A stretch of 64,000 nt of DNA from Amorphoplanes friuliensis DSM 7358 (GCF_000494755.1 NC_022657.1:445501-509500), one strand, 5' to 3'; counted from the first letter of the stretch, positions 42,804-51,758 are shown. Notes: generated by a model from the letters alone, not told the origin. Numbers and translations: made by a program.

Positions 42804-43412
42804 GTGGCAACAGCGAAACGTGCACCCGCCGGAGCGGCGGTGCTCCGCGGGGACATCACCGCGGCCATCCGGAATGCGGTCATGCACGAACTGGCCGAAG
42901 TCGGTTACGGCCGGCTCTCCATCGAGGCGGTCGCCCGCCGGGCGGGTGTCGGCAAGACCGCAATCTACCGCCGGTGGAGCAACAAACTCGAGATGGTGCT
43001 CGAGATCGTGTCCGCCGTTGCAGAGCGTAGCGTGCCCATGCCCGACACCGGTAGCTTCGCGGGCGACCTGCAACTGATGATGTTCATCGTCAGCAAGGCG
43101 CTCCAGCACCGGATCGCCTCGCAGATCATCCCGGACCTGATGGCCGAGGCCGCGCGCAATCCGAAGATCGCCGAAACTCTCCAGCGGGCACTCCGCACCC
43201 ACCAGCAGGCGGTGGGTGACCAGATTGTCGGTCAGGCAGTCACACGCGGTGAGCTTCCGGCCGGCACCGACGCCAATCTTGCCGTCGATCTGATGCTCGG
43301 CCCGCTGTACTGGCGGCTCGCGGTCTCACGGACCCCGATCGACGACGACTACCTCGAGAACCTCAGCACCGCCGTCATGGCCGCGCTGAAAACGAGCCGG
43401 CCAGCTCAGTGA
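42804..43412 (+). CDS. TetR-family transcriptional regulator
   Basis: A 202-residue regulator. Residues 18-65 are the TetR helix-turn-helix: ITAAIRNAVMHELAEVGYGRLSIEAVARRAGVGKTAIYRRW (in parts). The remainder is an all-helical ligand domain with no specific match. It is divergent from the TagGH-like exporter, which it could control, and has a palindrome at its own promoter. GTG 42804 has no ribosome-binding site but a TATAGT box 6 nt upstream. The last 38 bp overlap the 3' end of the convergent GGDEF-EAL gene. Confidence 0.88.
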   Translation: MATAKRAPAGAAVLRGDITAAIRNAVMHELAEVGYGRLSIEAVARRAGVGKTAIYRRWSNKLEMVLEIVSAVAERSVPMPDTGSFAGDLQLMMFIVSKALQHRIASQIIPDLMAEAARNPKIAETLQRALRTHQQAVGDQIVGQAVTRGELPAGTDANLAVDLMLGPLYWRLAVSRTPIDDDYLENLSTAVMAALKTSRPAQ

Positions 43413-46053
43413 CCTGCCGGGCGCGGATACCCGCGCCCACGTCCTCCGGCGTCATCGGCCGGGCGAAGTGGAAACCCTGCGCCCGGACGTAACCGAGATC
43501 TCCCAGCTTCGCGGCCTGGGCCGGCGTCTCGACACCCTCGGCCACCGCTTCGACCCCCAGGGCCCGGGCCAGCTGCAGCACGGCGCCGGCGATGGCGTCG
43601 GGTCCCGGGCCGGGCGCGAACGACCGGTCCAGCTTGATCTGGTCCACCGGGCAGTTCGCCAGCAGGCTGAGCGTCGACGCGCCGGTGCCGAAGTCGTCGA
43701 GCGACAGGCGTACGCCCAGCGCCCGCAGCCCGCGCAGGTTGTCCTGCGTCGCGCCGCCGCCCACGGCCGTGGACTCGGTGATCTCGATCGTCAGACGGCC
43801 CGCGGCCAGCCCGGAGTCGCGCAGCGCGGCCGCCACCTCGGCGGCGAAGCCGGGCTCCTGCAGCTGCCGGGCGGACGCGTTCACCGACATGGTGCCCGGC
43901 GCCAGGTCGCCCAGGTCGTCGATCCACGCGGTGGCCTGACGGCAGGCCTCGCGCAGAACCCAGCGGCCGAGCGGCACGATCAGGCCGGTCTCCTCCGCGC
44001 CCGGGATGAACTCGCCCGGGCCGAGCAGCCCGCGCTCCGGGTGCTGCCAGCGGACCAGGGCCTCGACACCGGTGAGCCGGCCCTCGGGCAGCGTCACCAC
44101 CGGCTGGTAGCGCAGGACCAGCTCGTCCTGGTCGAGCGCGGCCAGCAGAGCGGCGGTGAGCCGGTTGCGCTCGGCGCCGCGCGCCTCCATGCCGGGCCTG
44201 TACCGCTGGTAGCCGCCCTCGCCGCGTTCCTTGGCCTCGTACATGGCGATGTCGGCCCGGCGCAGCAGGTCACCCGCGTCGTCGTCACCGGCCTGACCGT
44301 CGACCACCCCGAAGCTGGCACGCACGCCGAGCAGGTGGCCGTCGATCTCCACCGGCACGGCGAGCGCGTCGGCGATGCGTTCGAGCACACGGTCGACGGT
44401 GTCGCCACCGACCCCCTCGAAGAGGATGGCGAACTCGTCGCCGCCGAGGCGCGCCACGATGTCGGTCGGGCGCACGCTGGCGCGCATCCGGTCGGCCACG
44501 GCGACGAGCAGCCCGTCGCCGACCGAGTGGCCGAGGGTGTCGTTGACGGTCTTGAAGTCGTCGAGGTCGATCAGCACGATGCTGATCGTGTTGCCGGGGC
44601 CCGCGTTGGCCACGCCGGCCTGGACCCGGTCGCCGAAGAGTGCGCGGTTGGCCAGCCCGGTCAGCACGTCGTGCGTGGCCTCGTAGCTGAGCCGCTCGTG
44701 CGCCTGGACGGTCTCCGTCACGTCCCGCGAGTTGCTGACCACACCGGCCACACTCGGCACGTCGGTCAGGTTCACGCTGATGATCTCCAGCGTCCGCCAC
44801 GAGCCGTCGGCGTGGGACATCCGGGCCTGGTAGGTGGCGGAGTTGCCGGGCCGGCTGATCACGTGCGCGACGTTGGTCGCGACGACTTCGCGGTCGTCGG
44901 GGTGCACCCGGTGCGCGATGTTGGTGCCGGCCATCGGCTCCGGCTCCGAGCCGAGGACCCGCCGCACGGCCGGGCTGATGTAGTGGATCCGGCCGTTGGG
45001 CGCGGTGATCGTCACGACGTCGGTCGAGTTCTGGACCAGCAGGCGGAAGCGCTCTTCCCGGTGCTCGAGCCGGGTGACCAGGTTGTCGTTGTCGCGCAGG
45101 GCGATGAGCTGACGGATGATCACCAGGCCCGTCAGCAGCACCGCCACGACGGTCACCGGCAGGCGGTCGCTGCTGTCGACCGCGACGACGTAGATCAGCA
45201 GCGCGTTGGTCGCGGCGGCCATCACGTACGGCAGCGGGGAGGTCCGGCGGCGGTTCGGGGCCGGCGGCAGGCCGTGAGCCCGCGTCCCGGCCGCACCGAA
45301 CGCGACCAGGAACGCCGCGACGGGGACGCCGAGCAGCGTGATGTCGAGGTGGGGCCGGGTCGCCAGCAGCGGTGTCAGAGCGGTGACCAGACCGGTGGCG
45401 ACCAGCGAGGAGCCCAGGGCCCACATCGAGCGGTGCCCGAGCGACGTGGCGCCGGTGGCGGCGACCTTGGCGATGGCGAGCATGGTGACCAGGCCCGTGA
45501 TCACGAAGCTGACGCTGGCGACGATCGAGACCGTGCCGGCTGCCGAGCCCTCGAAGAGCCGTTGCGCGGAGAAGTGCCAGAAGAAGACCGCCGCGCCCGA
45601 GACCAGGATGCCCACGTCCAGGCCCGTGGTCACCAGCTGGCCCCGCGTACGCGCACCCAGCGGCAACCCGAAGAGCGGCCACGAGAGCAGCAGCAGGAAC
45701 GCCGCGTGCAGCAGCCCGGTGACCGCGCCGACCCGGGTCGACATGGCGAGCCCCGGACCGATCGAGTCGATGACGTGCGAGGTCATCGCGGCGGTCAGGA
45801 CGGCGAACGCAAAACCGAACCGCCGCCAGAAGAGGCGTGCGGCGTCGGTGAGGCTCGGGTCGGTGCTGCTGCGCCGGCACACCACGGTCGCCACCGCGGC
45901 GCTGACCGGCATCATCGCCCAGCCCAGGATCGTCGGACCGATCTCCCCGAACGCGTAGACGACGGTGAACCACACGGTCCCGGCGACTGCCAATGATCCG
46001 GAGATCAGGAGCAGCCGCCGGTCCCACGCCGAAGTGCGTGGTGCGTGGTCCAT
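43375..46053 (-). CDS. PAS-GGDEF-EAL cyclic-di-GMP signalling protein with membrane sensor
   Basis: An 892-residue protein. Residues 1-320 hold about eight to ten membrane helices, then a PAS domain at about 335-450, GGDEF at about 460-625 (GGDEF at 537-541 intact) and EAL at about 640-885 (EAL at 664-666). The EAL domain keeps MSVNASARQL, EITES, DDFGTGASTL, KLDRSF and AEGVET, so both diguanylate cyclase and phosphodiesterase activity look possible. AGAGGAG precedes the ATG. Which activity dominates cannot be told. Confidence 0.93.
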   Translation of the reverse strand: MDHAPRTSAWDRRLLLISGSLAVAGTVWFTVVYAFGEIGPTILGWAMMPVSAAVATVVCRRSSTDPSLTDAARLFWRRFGFAFAVLTAAMTSHVIDSIGPGLAMSTRVGAVTGLLHAAFLLLLSWPLFGLPLGARTRGQLVTTGLDVGILVSGAAVFFWHFSAQRLFEGSAAGTVSIVASVSFVITGLVTMLAIAKVAATGATSLGHRSMWALGSSLVATGLVTALTPLLATRPHLDITLLGVPVAAFLVAFGAAGTRAHGLPPAPNRRRTSPLPYVMAAATNALLIYVVAVDSSDRLPVTVVAVLLTGLVIIRQLIALRDNDNLVTRLEHREERFRLLVQNSTDVVTITAPNGRIHYISPAVRRVLGSEPEPMAGTNIAHRVHPDDREVVATNVAHVISRPGNSATYQARMSHADGSWRTLEIISVNLTDVPSVAGVVSNSRDVTETVQAHERLSYEATHDVLTGLANRALFGDRVQAGVANAGPGNTISIVLIDLDDFKTVNDTLGHSVGDGLLVAVADRMRASVRPTDIVARLGGDEFAILFEGVGGDTVDRVLERIADALAVPVEIDGHLLGVRASFGVVDGQAGDDDAGDLLRRADIAMYEAKERGEGGYQRYRPGMEARGAERNRLTAALLAALDQDELVLRYQPVVTLPEGRLTGVEALVRWQHPERGLLGPGEFIPGAEETGLIVPLGRWVLREACRQATAWIDDLGDLAPGTMSVNASARQLQEPGFAAEVAAALRDSGLAAGRLTIEITESTAVGGGATQDNLRGLRALGVRLSLDDFGTGASTLSLLANCPVDQIKLDRSFAPGPGPDAIAGAVLQLARALGVEAVAEGVETPAQAAKLGDLGYVRAQGFHFARPMTPEDVGAGIRARQVTELAGSFSARP

Positions 46054-46063
46054 GGTTCTCCTC

Positions 46064-46090
46064 TCGTGCGGGGCGCCGTTACCCGCACGA
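46064..46090. terminator. Hairpin between GH76 and GGDEF-EAL genes
   Basis: TCGTGCGGG (46064-46072) pairs perfectly with CCCGCACGA (46082-46090) across a 9-nt loop. It follows the minus-strand GH76 gene and precedes the ribosome-binding site of the GGDEF-EAL gene, so it could end the GH76 transcript. Confidence 0.45.
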
Positions 46091-46124
46091 TCGGTTCCGG
46101 CGGGAGCCGGATGAGCATTCCGGA

Positions 46125-47558
46125 CTACGGAGCCGCGTTCAAGAGGTCGAGCACGCTGTGCTGGCAGGAATGGTTCGTGCTGACGTACGGACCGGCCCAG
46201 TGGCTGCCGTACGCGTCGAAGCTCGTGCGGTTCTTCGCGTACGCGGAATCGGCCTGTCGCCGCAGGTAGGCATCGTAGGGCCGGCCCACAGCAGCGTTGA
46301 GGACGCCCAGCCCGCGGACGAACGGGCCCTTGAACGAGACGCCGTCACCGCTGCACTGGTCCGGTTCGTTGGGCTCGCGCAGGATGCCGTTGTTGTTGAG
46401 ATAGGTGCTCGTGGTGGCCGCGTCGCCGATCCGGCGGGCCACGGTCAGCGCGTTGGCGTCGCCCGTCAGCCGGTTGAGCTGCACCAGGGCGTTGATCAGC
46501 ACACCCTGGTTGTAGGTCCAGGTGACGTCACCGTTGTTGCGGCAGGTGCTGAGGTTGACACCGTCGTTGACCAGGTTCGAGCTGTTGATCATTCCGGTGC
46601 TCTGGAACCAGCTCCAGCCCGCCTGCGCGCGCCCGCGATAAACGCTGTCACCGCCGATGCGCTGGGACAGGGCCGCGTTGAGCTGGATGTAGAGGCTGTT
46701 CGCGATGGCGTTCTTGACCGTGCGGTCGGTGCGCCAGTAGATGCCACCGCCGCAGCGCGTGTCCCAGTAGCTGAACATGTGGTCGGCGTCCGCACGGGCG
46801 GTGCTCAGGTAGCGGCTGTCGCCCGTCCGGTCGTACGCGGCCACCCACGCGAGTCCCCACCAGCCGGTGTCGTCGAGGTACTCGTTGCGGAACTGCCCCT
46901 GCCGCGCGTTGATCTGCTTGTCGTACGTGGTGGCGATCGCGTAGTCGTAACTGTGCATCCCGGTGATCCGGCTGTTGTCGATCAGCGCGGTGAGGGCGTT
47001 CGCCCCCGTCCACCAGCCGTTGGTGTCGAAGAGGCCGGTGCCCTGGTCGAAGCGCATCATCAGGGCGGTGGCCGCGGCCGTGCGCCGGTCCGCGGCGTTC
47101 CAGTTGCTGCGGGCCCAGCCGGTGCAGGTGAGCTCGGGCCGGTCGCTCGCCTTGCCGCAGGCGCGGAGCACGCCGACACCGCGGGAGCCCCAGTTGTCGA
47201 CGTTGAACATGCTGGTACGCCAGCCGCCGGCACCCGCGGGGACCGTGGTGTCGCCGAGCCGGCTGTCGCCCGACCACGTGCGGCCGCCGTCGAAGGAGCG
47301 GTCGAGCCAGACTTGGTCGCCGGCCTGACCGTTCTCGACGGTGGCCCAGATCATCGCGTCGGTGTCGTTGATGTGGACCTTGAAGGAGCGGCCGTGCAGG
47401 GTGCTGGTCGTCGCGACCCGGTCGCCGGGGGACAGGGCGGGGTCGCGGCCGTCGCAGTAGCGGTTGCAGATGGTGGCTGCCTGGGCCGCCGAGCTGGTCT
47501 GGACCTGGAGGAGGACGGTGGCGGCGACCGTGAGAGCCGCGATCCACTTGTGGCGCAT
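46125..47558 (-). CDS. Secreted GH76 glycosidase with N-terminal Asp-box domain
   Basis: A 477-residue exported enzyme. The signal peptide ends near residue 28 (AQAA). Residues 30-150 are beta-rich and contain the Asp-box SFDGGRTW, typical of sialidase-like repeats. Residues 155-475 match GH76 (alpha-1,6-mannanase type), with the catalytic Asp pair at residues 229-230 in EYLDDTGWW. Substrates of the family are fungal or mycobacterial alpha-mannans. GGAGG lies before ATG 47558. TGTTAA-type words upstream may bind a sugar-responsive regulator. Confidence 0.88.
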   Translation of the reverse strand: MRHKWIAALTVAATVLLQVQTSSAAQAATICNRYCDGRDPALSPGDRVATTSTLHGRSFKVHINDTDAMIWATVENGQAGDQVWLDRSFDGGRTWSGDSRLGDTTVPAGAGGWRTSMFNVDNWGSRGVGVLRACGKASDRPELTCTGWARSNWNAADRRTAAATALMMRFDQGTGLFDTNGWWTGANALTALIDNSRITGMHSYDYAIATTYDKQINARQGQFRNEYLDDTGWWGLAWVAAYDRTGDSRYLSTARADADHMFSYWDTRCGGGIYWRTDRTVKNAIANSLYIQLNAALSQRIGGDSVYRGRAQAGWSWFQSTGMINSSNLVNDGVNLSTCRNNGDVTWTYNQGVLINALVQLNRLTGDANALTVARRIGDAATTSTYLNNNGILREPNEPDQCSGDGVSFKGPFVRGLGVLNAAVGRPYDAYLRRQADSAYAKNRTSFDAYGSHWAGPYVSTNHSCQHSVLDLLNAAP

Positions 47559-47597
47559 GGGGGATACCTCCGTGCCGGTGGGTGCACATGGGCTATC

Positions 47598-47625
47598 TGT
47601 TAATAAAGTACGCAGATTGTTAACA
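47598..47625 (-). promoter_or_regulatory. Candidate operator of the GH76 gene
   Basis: TGTTAATA (47598-47605) and the 8-bp palindrome TGTTAACA (47618-47625) lie 20 bp apart in a locally AT-rich stretch 40-67 bp before the GH76 start codon. Similar TTAA-containing sites precede many secreted glycosidase genes of this group; the binding protein is unknown. Confidence 0.4.
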
Positions 47626-47713
47626 GTCAATGCCTGATGTGAATTCTTAAGCCGCGCGTCAGGCCTGCCGAAGTTAGGGGCCCCCACCCGCACCGTCCCC
47701 CCGGAGCACACCG

Positions 47714-48067
47714 ATGCGATCACCTCGCGTAGACGCGACCATCTTCGGCGCGGCCCCGCTGCTCGCCCTGGCCCTCGGCGGTGTGCCCACCGAACGGATC
47801 ACCGAGGGTGCCACCACGCCGATCACCCCGGACGAGCTGCCACTGCTGATCGGGGAGTGGCTCAACCCCGACCACACCGTCCGGCTGCGCCTGTCCGCGG
47901 ACTGGTCGTTCGAGGGCCGCGTCGAGGGACGGGACCGCGGCGCCAAGGGCACCTACCGGCCCGACGGCGCCGGCCTGGTGCTGCGTGACGTCTCCGGCCT
48001 GCGTACGGCGGTGGCGGTCGCCGAGGACGTCCTCGAGATGGCCGGACACCAGCTCTTCCGGGCCTGA
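47714..48067 (+). CDS. Atu4866-like small beta-barrel domain protein
   Basis: A 117-residue protein. The first 25 residues are hydrophobic (IFGAAPLLALALGG) and may be a weak signal or an internal helix. Residues 45-117 resemble the Atu4866 domain, a small lipocalin-like barrel: LIGEWLNPDHTVRLRLSADW, GTYRPDGAGLVLRD and a final MAGHQLFRA. The function of that family is unknown. It is divergent from the GH76 gene across 155 bp and ends 32 bp before pnuC. Confidence 0.6.
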   Translation: MRSPRVDATIFGAAPLLALALGGVPTERITEGATTPITPDELPLLIGEWLNPDHTVRLRLSADWSFEGRVEGRDRGAKGTYRPDGAGLVLRDVSGLRTAVAVAEDVLEMAGHQLFRA

Positions 48068-48099
48068 GAAATGTCGGTGGTTGATGCCATGCTGACCGC

Positions 48100-48705
48100 G
48101 TGATCGATTGGCTCTCCAGCGTCGCCTTCACCACGTTCGGCGTGGGCACCACCTGGGCCGAGGTGCTCGGCTTCGCGACCGGCCTGGTCAACGTGGGTCT
48201 GCTGGTGCGTCAGCACATCCTCAACTGGCCAGTCGGCATCCTCAACGTCCTGCTGCTGATGCTCGTCTTCTGGTCCGCGGGCCTCTATGCCGACGCCGGC
48301 CTGCAGATCGTCTACGTGATCCTGGGCTTCTACGGCTGGTGGGCCTGGCTCTACGGCGGCGCGCGCCACACCCGCCTGGTGGTCCGCAGCACGACCCGTC
48401 ACGAGTGGCTGCTGCTGGCGGTCGCCGGTGTGCTGCTGACCGGCGTGATGTGGTTCTTCCTCGACCGTTTCACCGGTTCGACGGTCCCGCTCGCCGACGC
48501 GGTCACCACCGCGCTGTCGTTGCTGGCGACCTACGGCCAGACCCGCAAGCTGGTCGAGAGCTGGTGGCTGTGGATCGCCGCCGACCTGATCTACATCCCG
48601 CTCTACGGATACAAGGACCTCTGGCTGACGGCGATCCTCTACGTCGCCTTCCTCATCCTGTGCATCCTGGGCCTGCGGGCCTGGCGAGCCGCGGAGCGCG
48701 CATGA
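48100..48705 (+). CDS. pnuC: Nicotinamide riboside/nicotinamide transporter PnuC
   Basis: A 201-residue protein with about seven membrane helices. NWPVGILNVLLLMLVFW matches the conserved PnuC W-x(4,5)-N element, FYGWWAWLYGG follows in the next helix, and the C-terminal WIAADLIYIPLYGYKDL is typical. It facilitates uptake of nicotinamide riboside, which is then trapped by phosphorylation. The gene overlaps the start of the NadR-type enzyme (ATGA, 48702-48705), making a tight NAD-salvage operon. Confidence 0.92.
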   Translation: MIDWLSSVAFTTFGVGTTWAEVLGFATGLVNVGLLVRQHILNWPVGILNVLLLMLVFWSAGLYADAGLQIVYVILGFYGWWAWLYGGARHTRLVVRSTTRHEWLLLAVAGVLLTGVMWFFLDRFTGSTVPLADAVTTALSLLATYGQTRKLVESWWLWIAADLIYIPLYGYKDLWLTAILYVAFLILCILGLRAWRAAERA

Positions 48706-49775
48706 CCTGGGGTCACGGGCTGATCGTCGGCAAGTTCTATCCGCCGCACGCCGGGCACCACGCGCTGATCGACGCGGCGGCCGCGGCCTGCGAGCGGGTC
48801 ACCGTCGTCGTGGCGCCCTCCTCACACGAGTCGGTGCCGCTCGACCTGCGGCTCGCCTGGTTGCGCGAGACACACACGGCCAACGTCCGCTTCGTCGGTG
48901 TGCACGACGACCATCCCGTCGACTACGCCGATCCTGCAGTCTGGGACCTCCACGTGGCCGTCTTCCGGGCCGCGGCCGGCCCTGGCCCGGTCGACGCCGT
49001 CTTCTCCTCGGAGGCCTACGGCGAGGAACTGGCCCGGCGGTTCAGCGCGGAGGCGGTCACCGTCGACCTCGACCGGATCAAGGTCCCCGTCTCCGGTACG
49101 GCGGTGCGCGCCGATCCGGTCGCTCACTGGGACCTGCTCGGGCCGGGCGTGCGGAGCTGGCTGTGCCGCCGCGTCATCGTTGTCGGCGCCGAGTCGTCCG
49201 GGACCACCACGATGGCCCGCGCCCTGGCCCGGCACTACCGCACCAGGGGCGGCGTCTGGGCGCAGACGCGCTGGGTGCCGGAGTTCGGACGCGAGCTGAC
49301 GGTCCGCAAGCTCGACGCGCTGCGGCGGTCCCGCCCGGAGGCCACGGTCGACGAGGTGGTCTGGGGCAGGGACGACTTCATGACGGTGGCCGACGAGCAG
49401 AGCGCAGCGGAGGACTGGGCGGCCCGCGAGAGCTCACCCCTCGTCATCGGCGACACGGACGCGCTGGCCACGACCATCTGGGAGGAGCGCTACCTCGGCA
49501 GTGGCTCCGCCGCCGTCCGCGAGCGGGTGCGCCCGCCGTCCCTCTACCTCCTCACCGATCACGAGCAGGTGCCGTTCGTCGACGACGGGTTGCGCGACGG
49601 TGAGGCCGTGCGGGCCTGGATGACCGGGCGCTTCCGTGAGGTTCTGGCTGCTCAGGGCGTACCGTGGCGGGTTTTGACCGGGAGTTATGGGGACCGGCTG
49701 CGCGCCGCGGTGGCCGCCTGTGACGAGGTGCTCGCGTCGGGGTGGTCTTTTGCGCCTCCCCTAAGCCATTCCTGA
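48702..49775 (+). CDS. NadR-type NMN adenylyltransferase / nicotinamide riboside kinase with altered P-loop
   Basis: A 357-residue two-domain enzyme. Residues 1-155 are a nucleotidyltransferase with GKFYPPHAGHH (GxFxPxHxGH-type motif) and the ISS-like VPVSGTAVRAD. Residues 160-345 are a P-loop kinase domain whose Walker A reads GAESSGTTT, with Thr where Lys is expected; DTDALATTIWEERYLG follows as in NadR. With PnuC it converts imported nicotinamide riboside to NMN and NAD. There is no N-terminal DNA-binding domain, so it is not a repressor like enterobacterial NadR. Confidence 0.88.
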   Translation: MTWGHGLIVGKFYPPHAGHHALIDAAAAACERVTVVVAPSSHESVPLDLRLAWLRETHTANVRFVGVHDDHPVDYADPAVWDLHVAVFRAAAGPGPVDAVFSSEAYGEELARRFSAEAVTVDLDRIKVPVSGTAVRADPVAHWDLLGPGVRSWLCRRVIVVGAESSGTTTMARALARHYRTRGGVWAQTRWVPEFGRELTVRKLDALRRSRPEATVDEVVWGRDDFMTVADEQSAAEDWAARESSPLVIGDTDALATTIWEERYLGSGSAAVRERVRPPSLYLLTDHEQVPFVDDGLRDGEAVRAWMTGRFREVLAAQGVPWRVLTGSYGDRLRAAVAACDEVLASGWSFAPPLSHS

Positions 49776-49795
49776 TCGGGGCCGAAGGAGGGTGC

Positions 49796-50365
49796 ATGCG
49801 GCTCATGAAGCTCCTGCTCCCGCTGCTCGCCCTGCCGGTCGCGCTCGGCGGCTGCAGCATGCTCGGACTCGACTCGGCGACCGGCACACCCGGCTCGTCC
49901 GCGAGCGCGACGCCGGAGTCCGGCGACAACTGGCTGGTCGTCGCCAACGGCAGCGCCACCCCCAGCCCGGTGCCGTCGCCCGGCAAATCACGACCGCCGG
50001 TGCTGCCGCCGGTGAAATTCCTGCCTGTCGACCCGGGCTGCGCCAAGGACTGGACCGTGGCCAAGCCGCTCATCCCGCTCGAGGTCGTGCCCGGTGCGGG
50101 CAAGCTGACCGTGACCTGGCCCCGGCAGTACAACTCCGACTACCGGATCACCGCGGTGAAGCAGCCGCTGATCTTCGGCAAACAGCCCGACTACCCGTGG
50201 CAGGCCGTCGCGGCCGGTTCCGGCTGCACGGTCACCGCCACGATCAGCGGGCTCAAGAAGGGCACGCCCTACATCGTCTGGCTCGACGCGCCGAACACCG
50301 GCCACGAGCTGGACGGGACGCGCCATCCGTACAGCGGTCGCTCCGGGGTGGTCTACCCGCTGTGA
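49796..50365 (+). CDS. Lipoprotein of unknown function with fibronectin-III-like fold
   Basis: A 189-residue lipoprotein. Signal peptide LPLLALPVALGGC places the lipidated Cys near residue 19. A Ser/Thr/Pro-rich linker (about residues 20-75) is followed by a domain with KLTVTWPRQYNSDYRITAV and TATISGLKKGTPYIVWL, which reads like one fibronectin type III repeat. It probably sits on the outer face of the membrane. GAAGGAGGG precedes ATG 49796. No partner is evident. Confidence 0.78.
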   Translation: MRLMKLLLPLLALPVALGGCSMLGLDSATGTPGSSASATPESGDNWLVVANGSATPSPVPSPGKSRPPVLPPVKFLPVDPGCAKDWTVAKPLIPLEVVPGAGKLTVTWPRQYNSDYRITAVKQPLIFGKQPDYPWQAVAAGSGCTVTATISGLKKGTPYIVWLDAPNTGHELDGTRHPYSGRSGVVYPL

Positions 50366-50382
50366 AGGTTTAAGCTGCAACC

Positions 50383-51234
50383 ATGACCACGATGCCCGCC
50401 GCGTTCATCGGCCACGGCAACCCGATGAACGCGCTCGAGACCAACCGCTACACGAGCGCGTGGCGGTCCTTCGGCGCCTCGGTGCCCCGGCCGCGGGCGA
50501 TCCTCGTGGTGTCGGCCCACTGGTACATCAACGCCACCGCCGTCACGGCGATGCCGCGACCGCGCACGATCCACGACTTCTTCGGCTTCCCGCAGCAGCT
50601 CTTCGACGTCGACTATCCGGCGCCGGGCCTGCCGGCGCTGGCCGAGGAGGTCAGCGACATCGTCAAGCCGACCTGGGTCGGCGCCGACATCGACTCGTGG
50701 GGCATCGACCACGGCACCTGGTCGGTGCTGGTGCACGCGTTCCCGGACGCCGACATCCCGGTCACCCAGCTCTCCATCAACGCCGACAAGGGCTTCGACT
50801 ACCACCTCGAGCTCGGCGCCAAGCTCGCCCCGCTGCGGGACTCCGGCGTCCTGATCCTCGGCAGCGGCAACGTCGTCCACAACCTCGGCGGCGTGAACAG
50901 GAACATGCCCGACGACGGCTTCGACTGGGCCCAGCGCTTCGACTCCGACGCCAAGGAGACGATGCTCGACGACCCGCTGAACGCCGCCCGCCTCGACGCC
51001 CACCGCGACTTCCGGCACGCCGTCCCGACCCCGGACCACTTCCTGCCGCTGCTCTACCTGGCCGGCCTGGCCGGAGCAAGCCACGAAGGCGCGGACGTGC
51101 TGGTCGACGGGTACGCCTACGGCAGCCTGTCGATGACGGCGTACACCCTCGGGATGCCCGCCGCCGCGCAGACCACGGGTGGCAGCGCTGCGGCGATCCC
51201 GGACGGGCTGCCCGCCGACGGCGTCAACATCTAA
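50383..51234 (+). CDS. 4,5-DOPA-type extradiol dioxygenase (LigB/YgiD family)
   Basis: A 283-residue class III extradiol dioxygenase homologue. Metal-ligand candidates are His in FIGHGNPMNALE, SAHWYINAT and GNVVHNLGG, and His in PTPDHFLPLLYL near the C-terminal third. The family includes plant DODA and E. coli YgiD, which act on DOPA; the substrate here is unknown. TAAGCT ends 6 nt before the ATG, fitting a leaderless transcript. The TAA stop overlaps the stop of the convergent GNAT gene (CTAA). Confidence 0.88.
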   Translation: MTTMPAAFIGHGNPMNALETNRYTSAWRSFGASVPRPRAILVVSAHWYINATAVTAMPRPRTIHDFFGFPQQLFDVDYPAPGLPALAEEVSDIVKPTWVGADIDSWGIDHGTWSVLVHAFPDADIPVTQLSINADKGFDYHLELGAKLAPLRDSGVLILGSGNVVHNLGGVNRNMPDDGFDWAQRFDSDAKETMLDDPLNAARLDAHRDFRHAVPTPDHFLPLLYLAGLAGASHEGADVLVDGYAYGSLSMTAYTLGMPAAAQTTGGSAAAIPDGLPADGVNI

Positions 51235-51758
51235 GCCGCCACCTCGTAGCAGATCTCCAGGCCGTCCTCGTCGTCCCACTGCTCGCCGACCTTCGTGAAG
51301 CCGTACTGCATCGCCAGGTTGAAGGACGCGATGTTGTCCGGCCGGATGCTCACGCGGACACGCCGCACCTCCGGCTCAGCCACCGCCCGGGCCAGCAGCA
51401 CCTCCAGAGCGGCCCGCGCGTAACCCTGGCGTCTCTGCCCGGGATCAACCGCGTAGCCGATCTCCACCAGGCCGCTCGCATCCGGCTTCGCGTGAAAACC
51501 GGCCCGCCCCACGGCGATCTCCCTGTCCACGTCCCAGATCACGCCGGTGACCCAGGCCGCCTCGGCCGGATCCAGCTGCACCTGACCGAGGCGCCGCGTC
51601 CACACGCCGTGGCACTCCGGCCCGGCCAGAAACGCAGACAGCCGCACCGGACTCACCGCCTCGGCCCCCGCCAGATCCCCCCGCGCCAACGCCGCAAAAA
51701 CCGCCCCACCCAACTGCACAACCCGTACGCGCTGCGGCACTGCTCGGCTTTCCCTCAT
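51231..51758 (-). CDS. GNAT-family N-acetyltransferase
   Basis: A 175-residue acetyltransferase. The acetyl-CoA loop is VDPGQRRQGYARAALE near residue 110, and IRPDNIASFNLAMQYGF is the typical C-terminal element. The acceptor is unknown. The ATG at 51758 overlaps the stop codon of the upstream GGDEF gene (ATGA), so the two are translationally coupled, an unusual pairing. Opposite-frame extension up to 52889 is not coding; it runs antisense-parallel through the GGDEF gene in another frame. Confidence 0.87.
   Translation of the reverse strand: MRESRAVPQRVRVVQLGGAVFAALARGDLAGAEAVSPVRLSAFLAGPECHGVWTRRLGQVQLDPAEAAWVTGVIWDVDREIAVGRAGFHAKPDASGLVEIGYAVDPGQRRQGYARAALEVLLARAVAEPEVRRVRVSIRPDNIASFNLAMQYGFTKVGEQWDDEDGLEICYEVAA

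Noticed and set aside
43468-45996. A long open frame antisense to the GGDEF-EAL gene
   Set aside because: The minus-strand frame carries all GGDEF and EAL motifs; the antisense translation is low-complexity and matches nothing.
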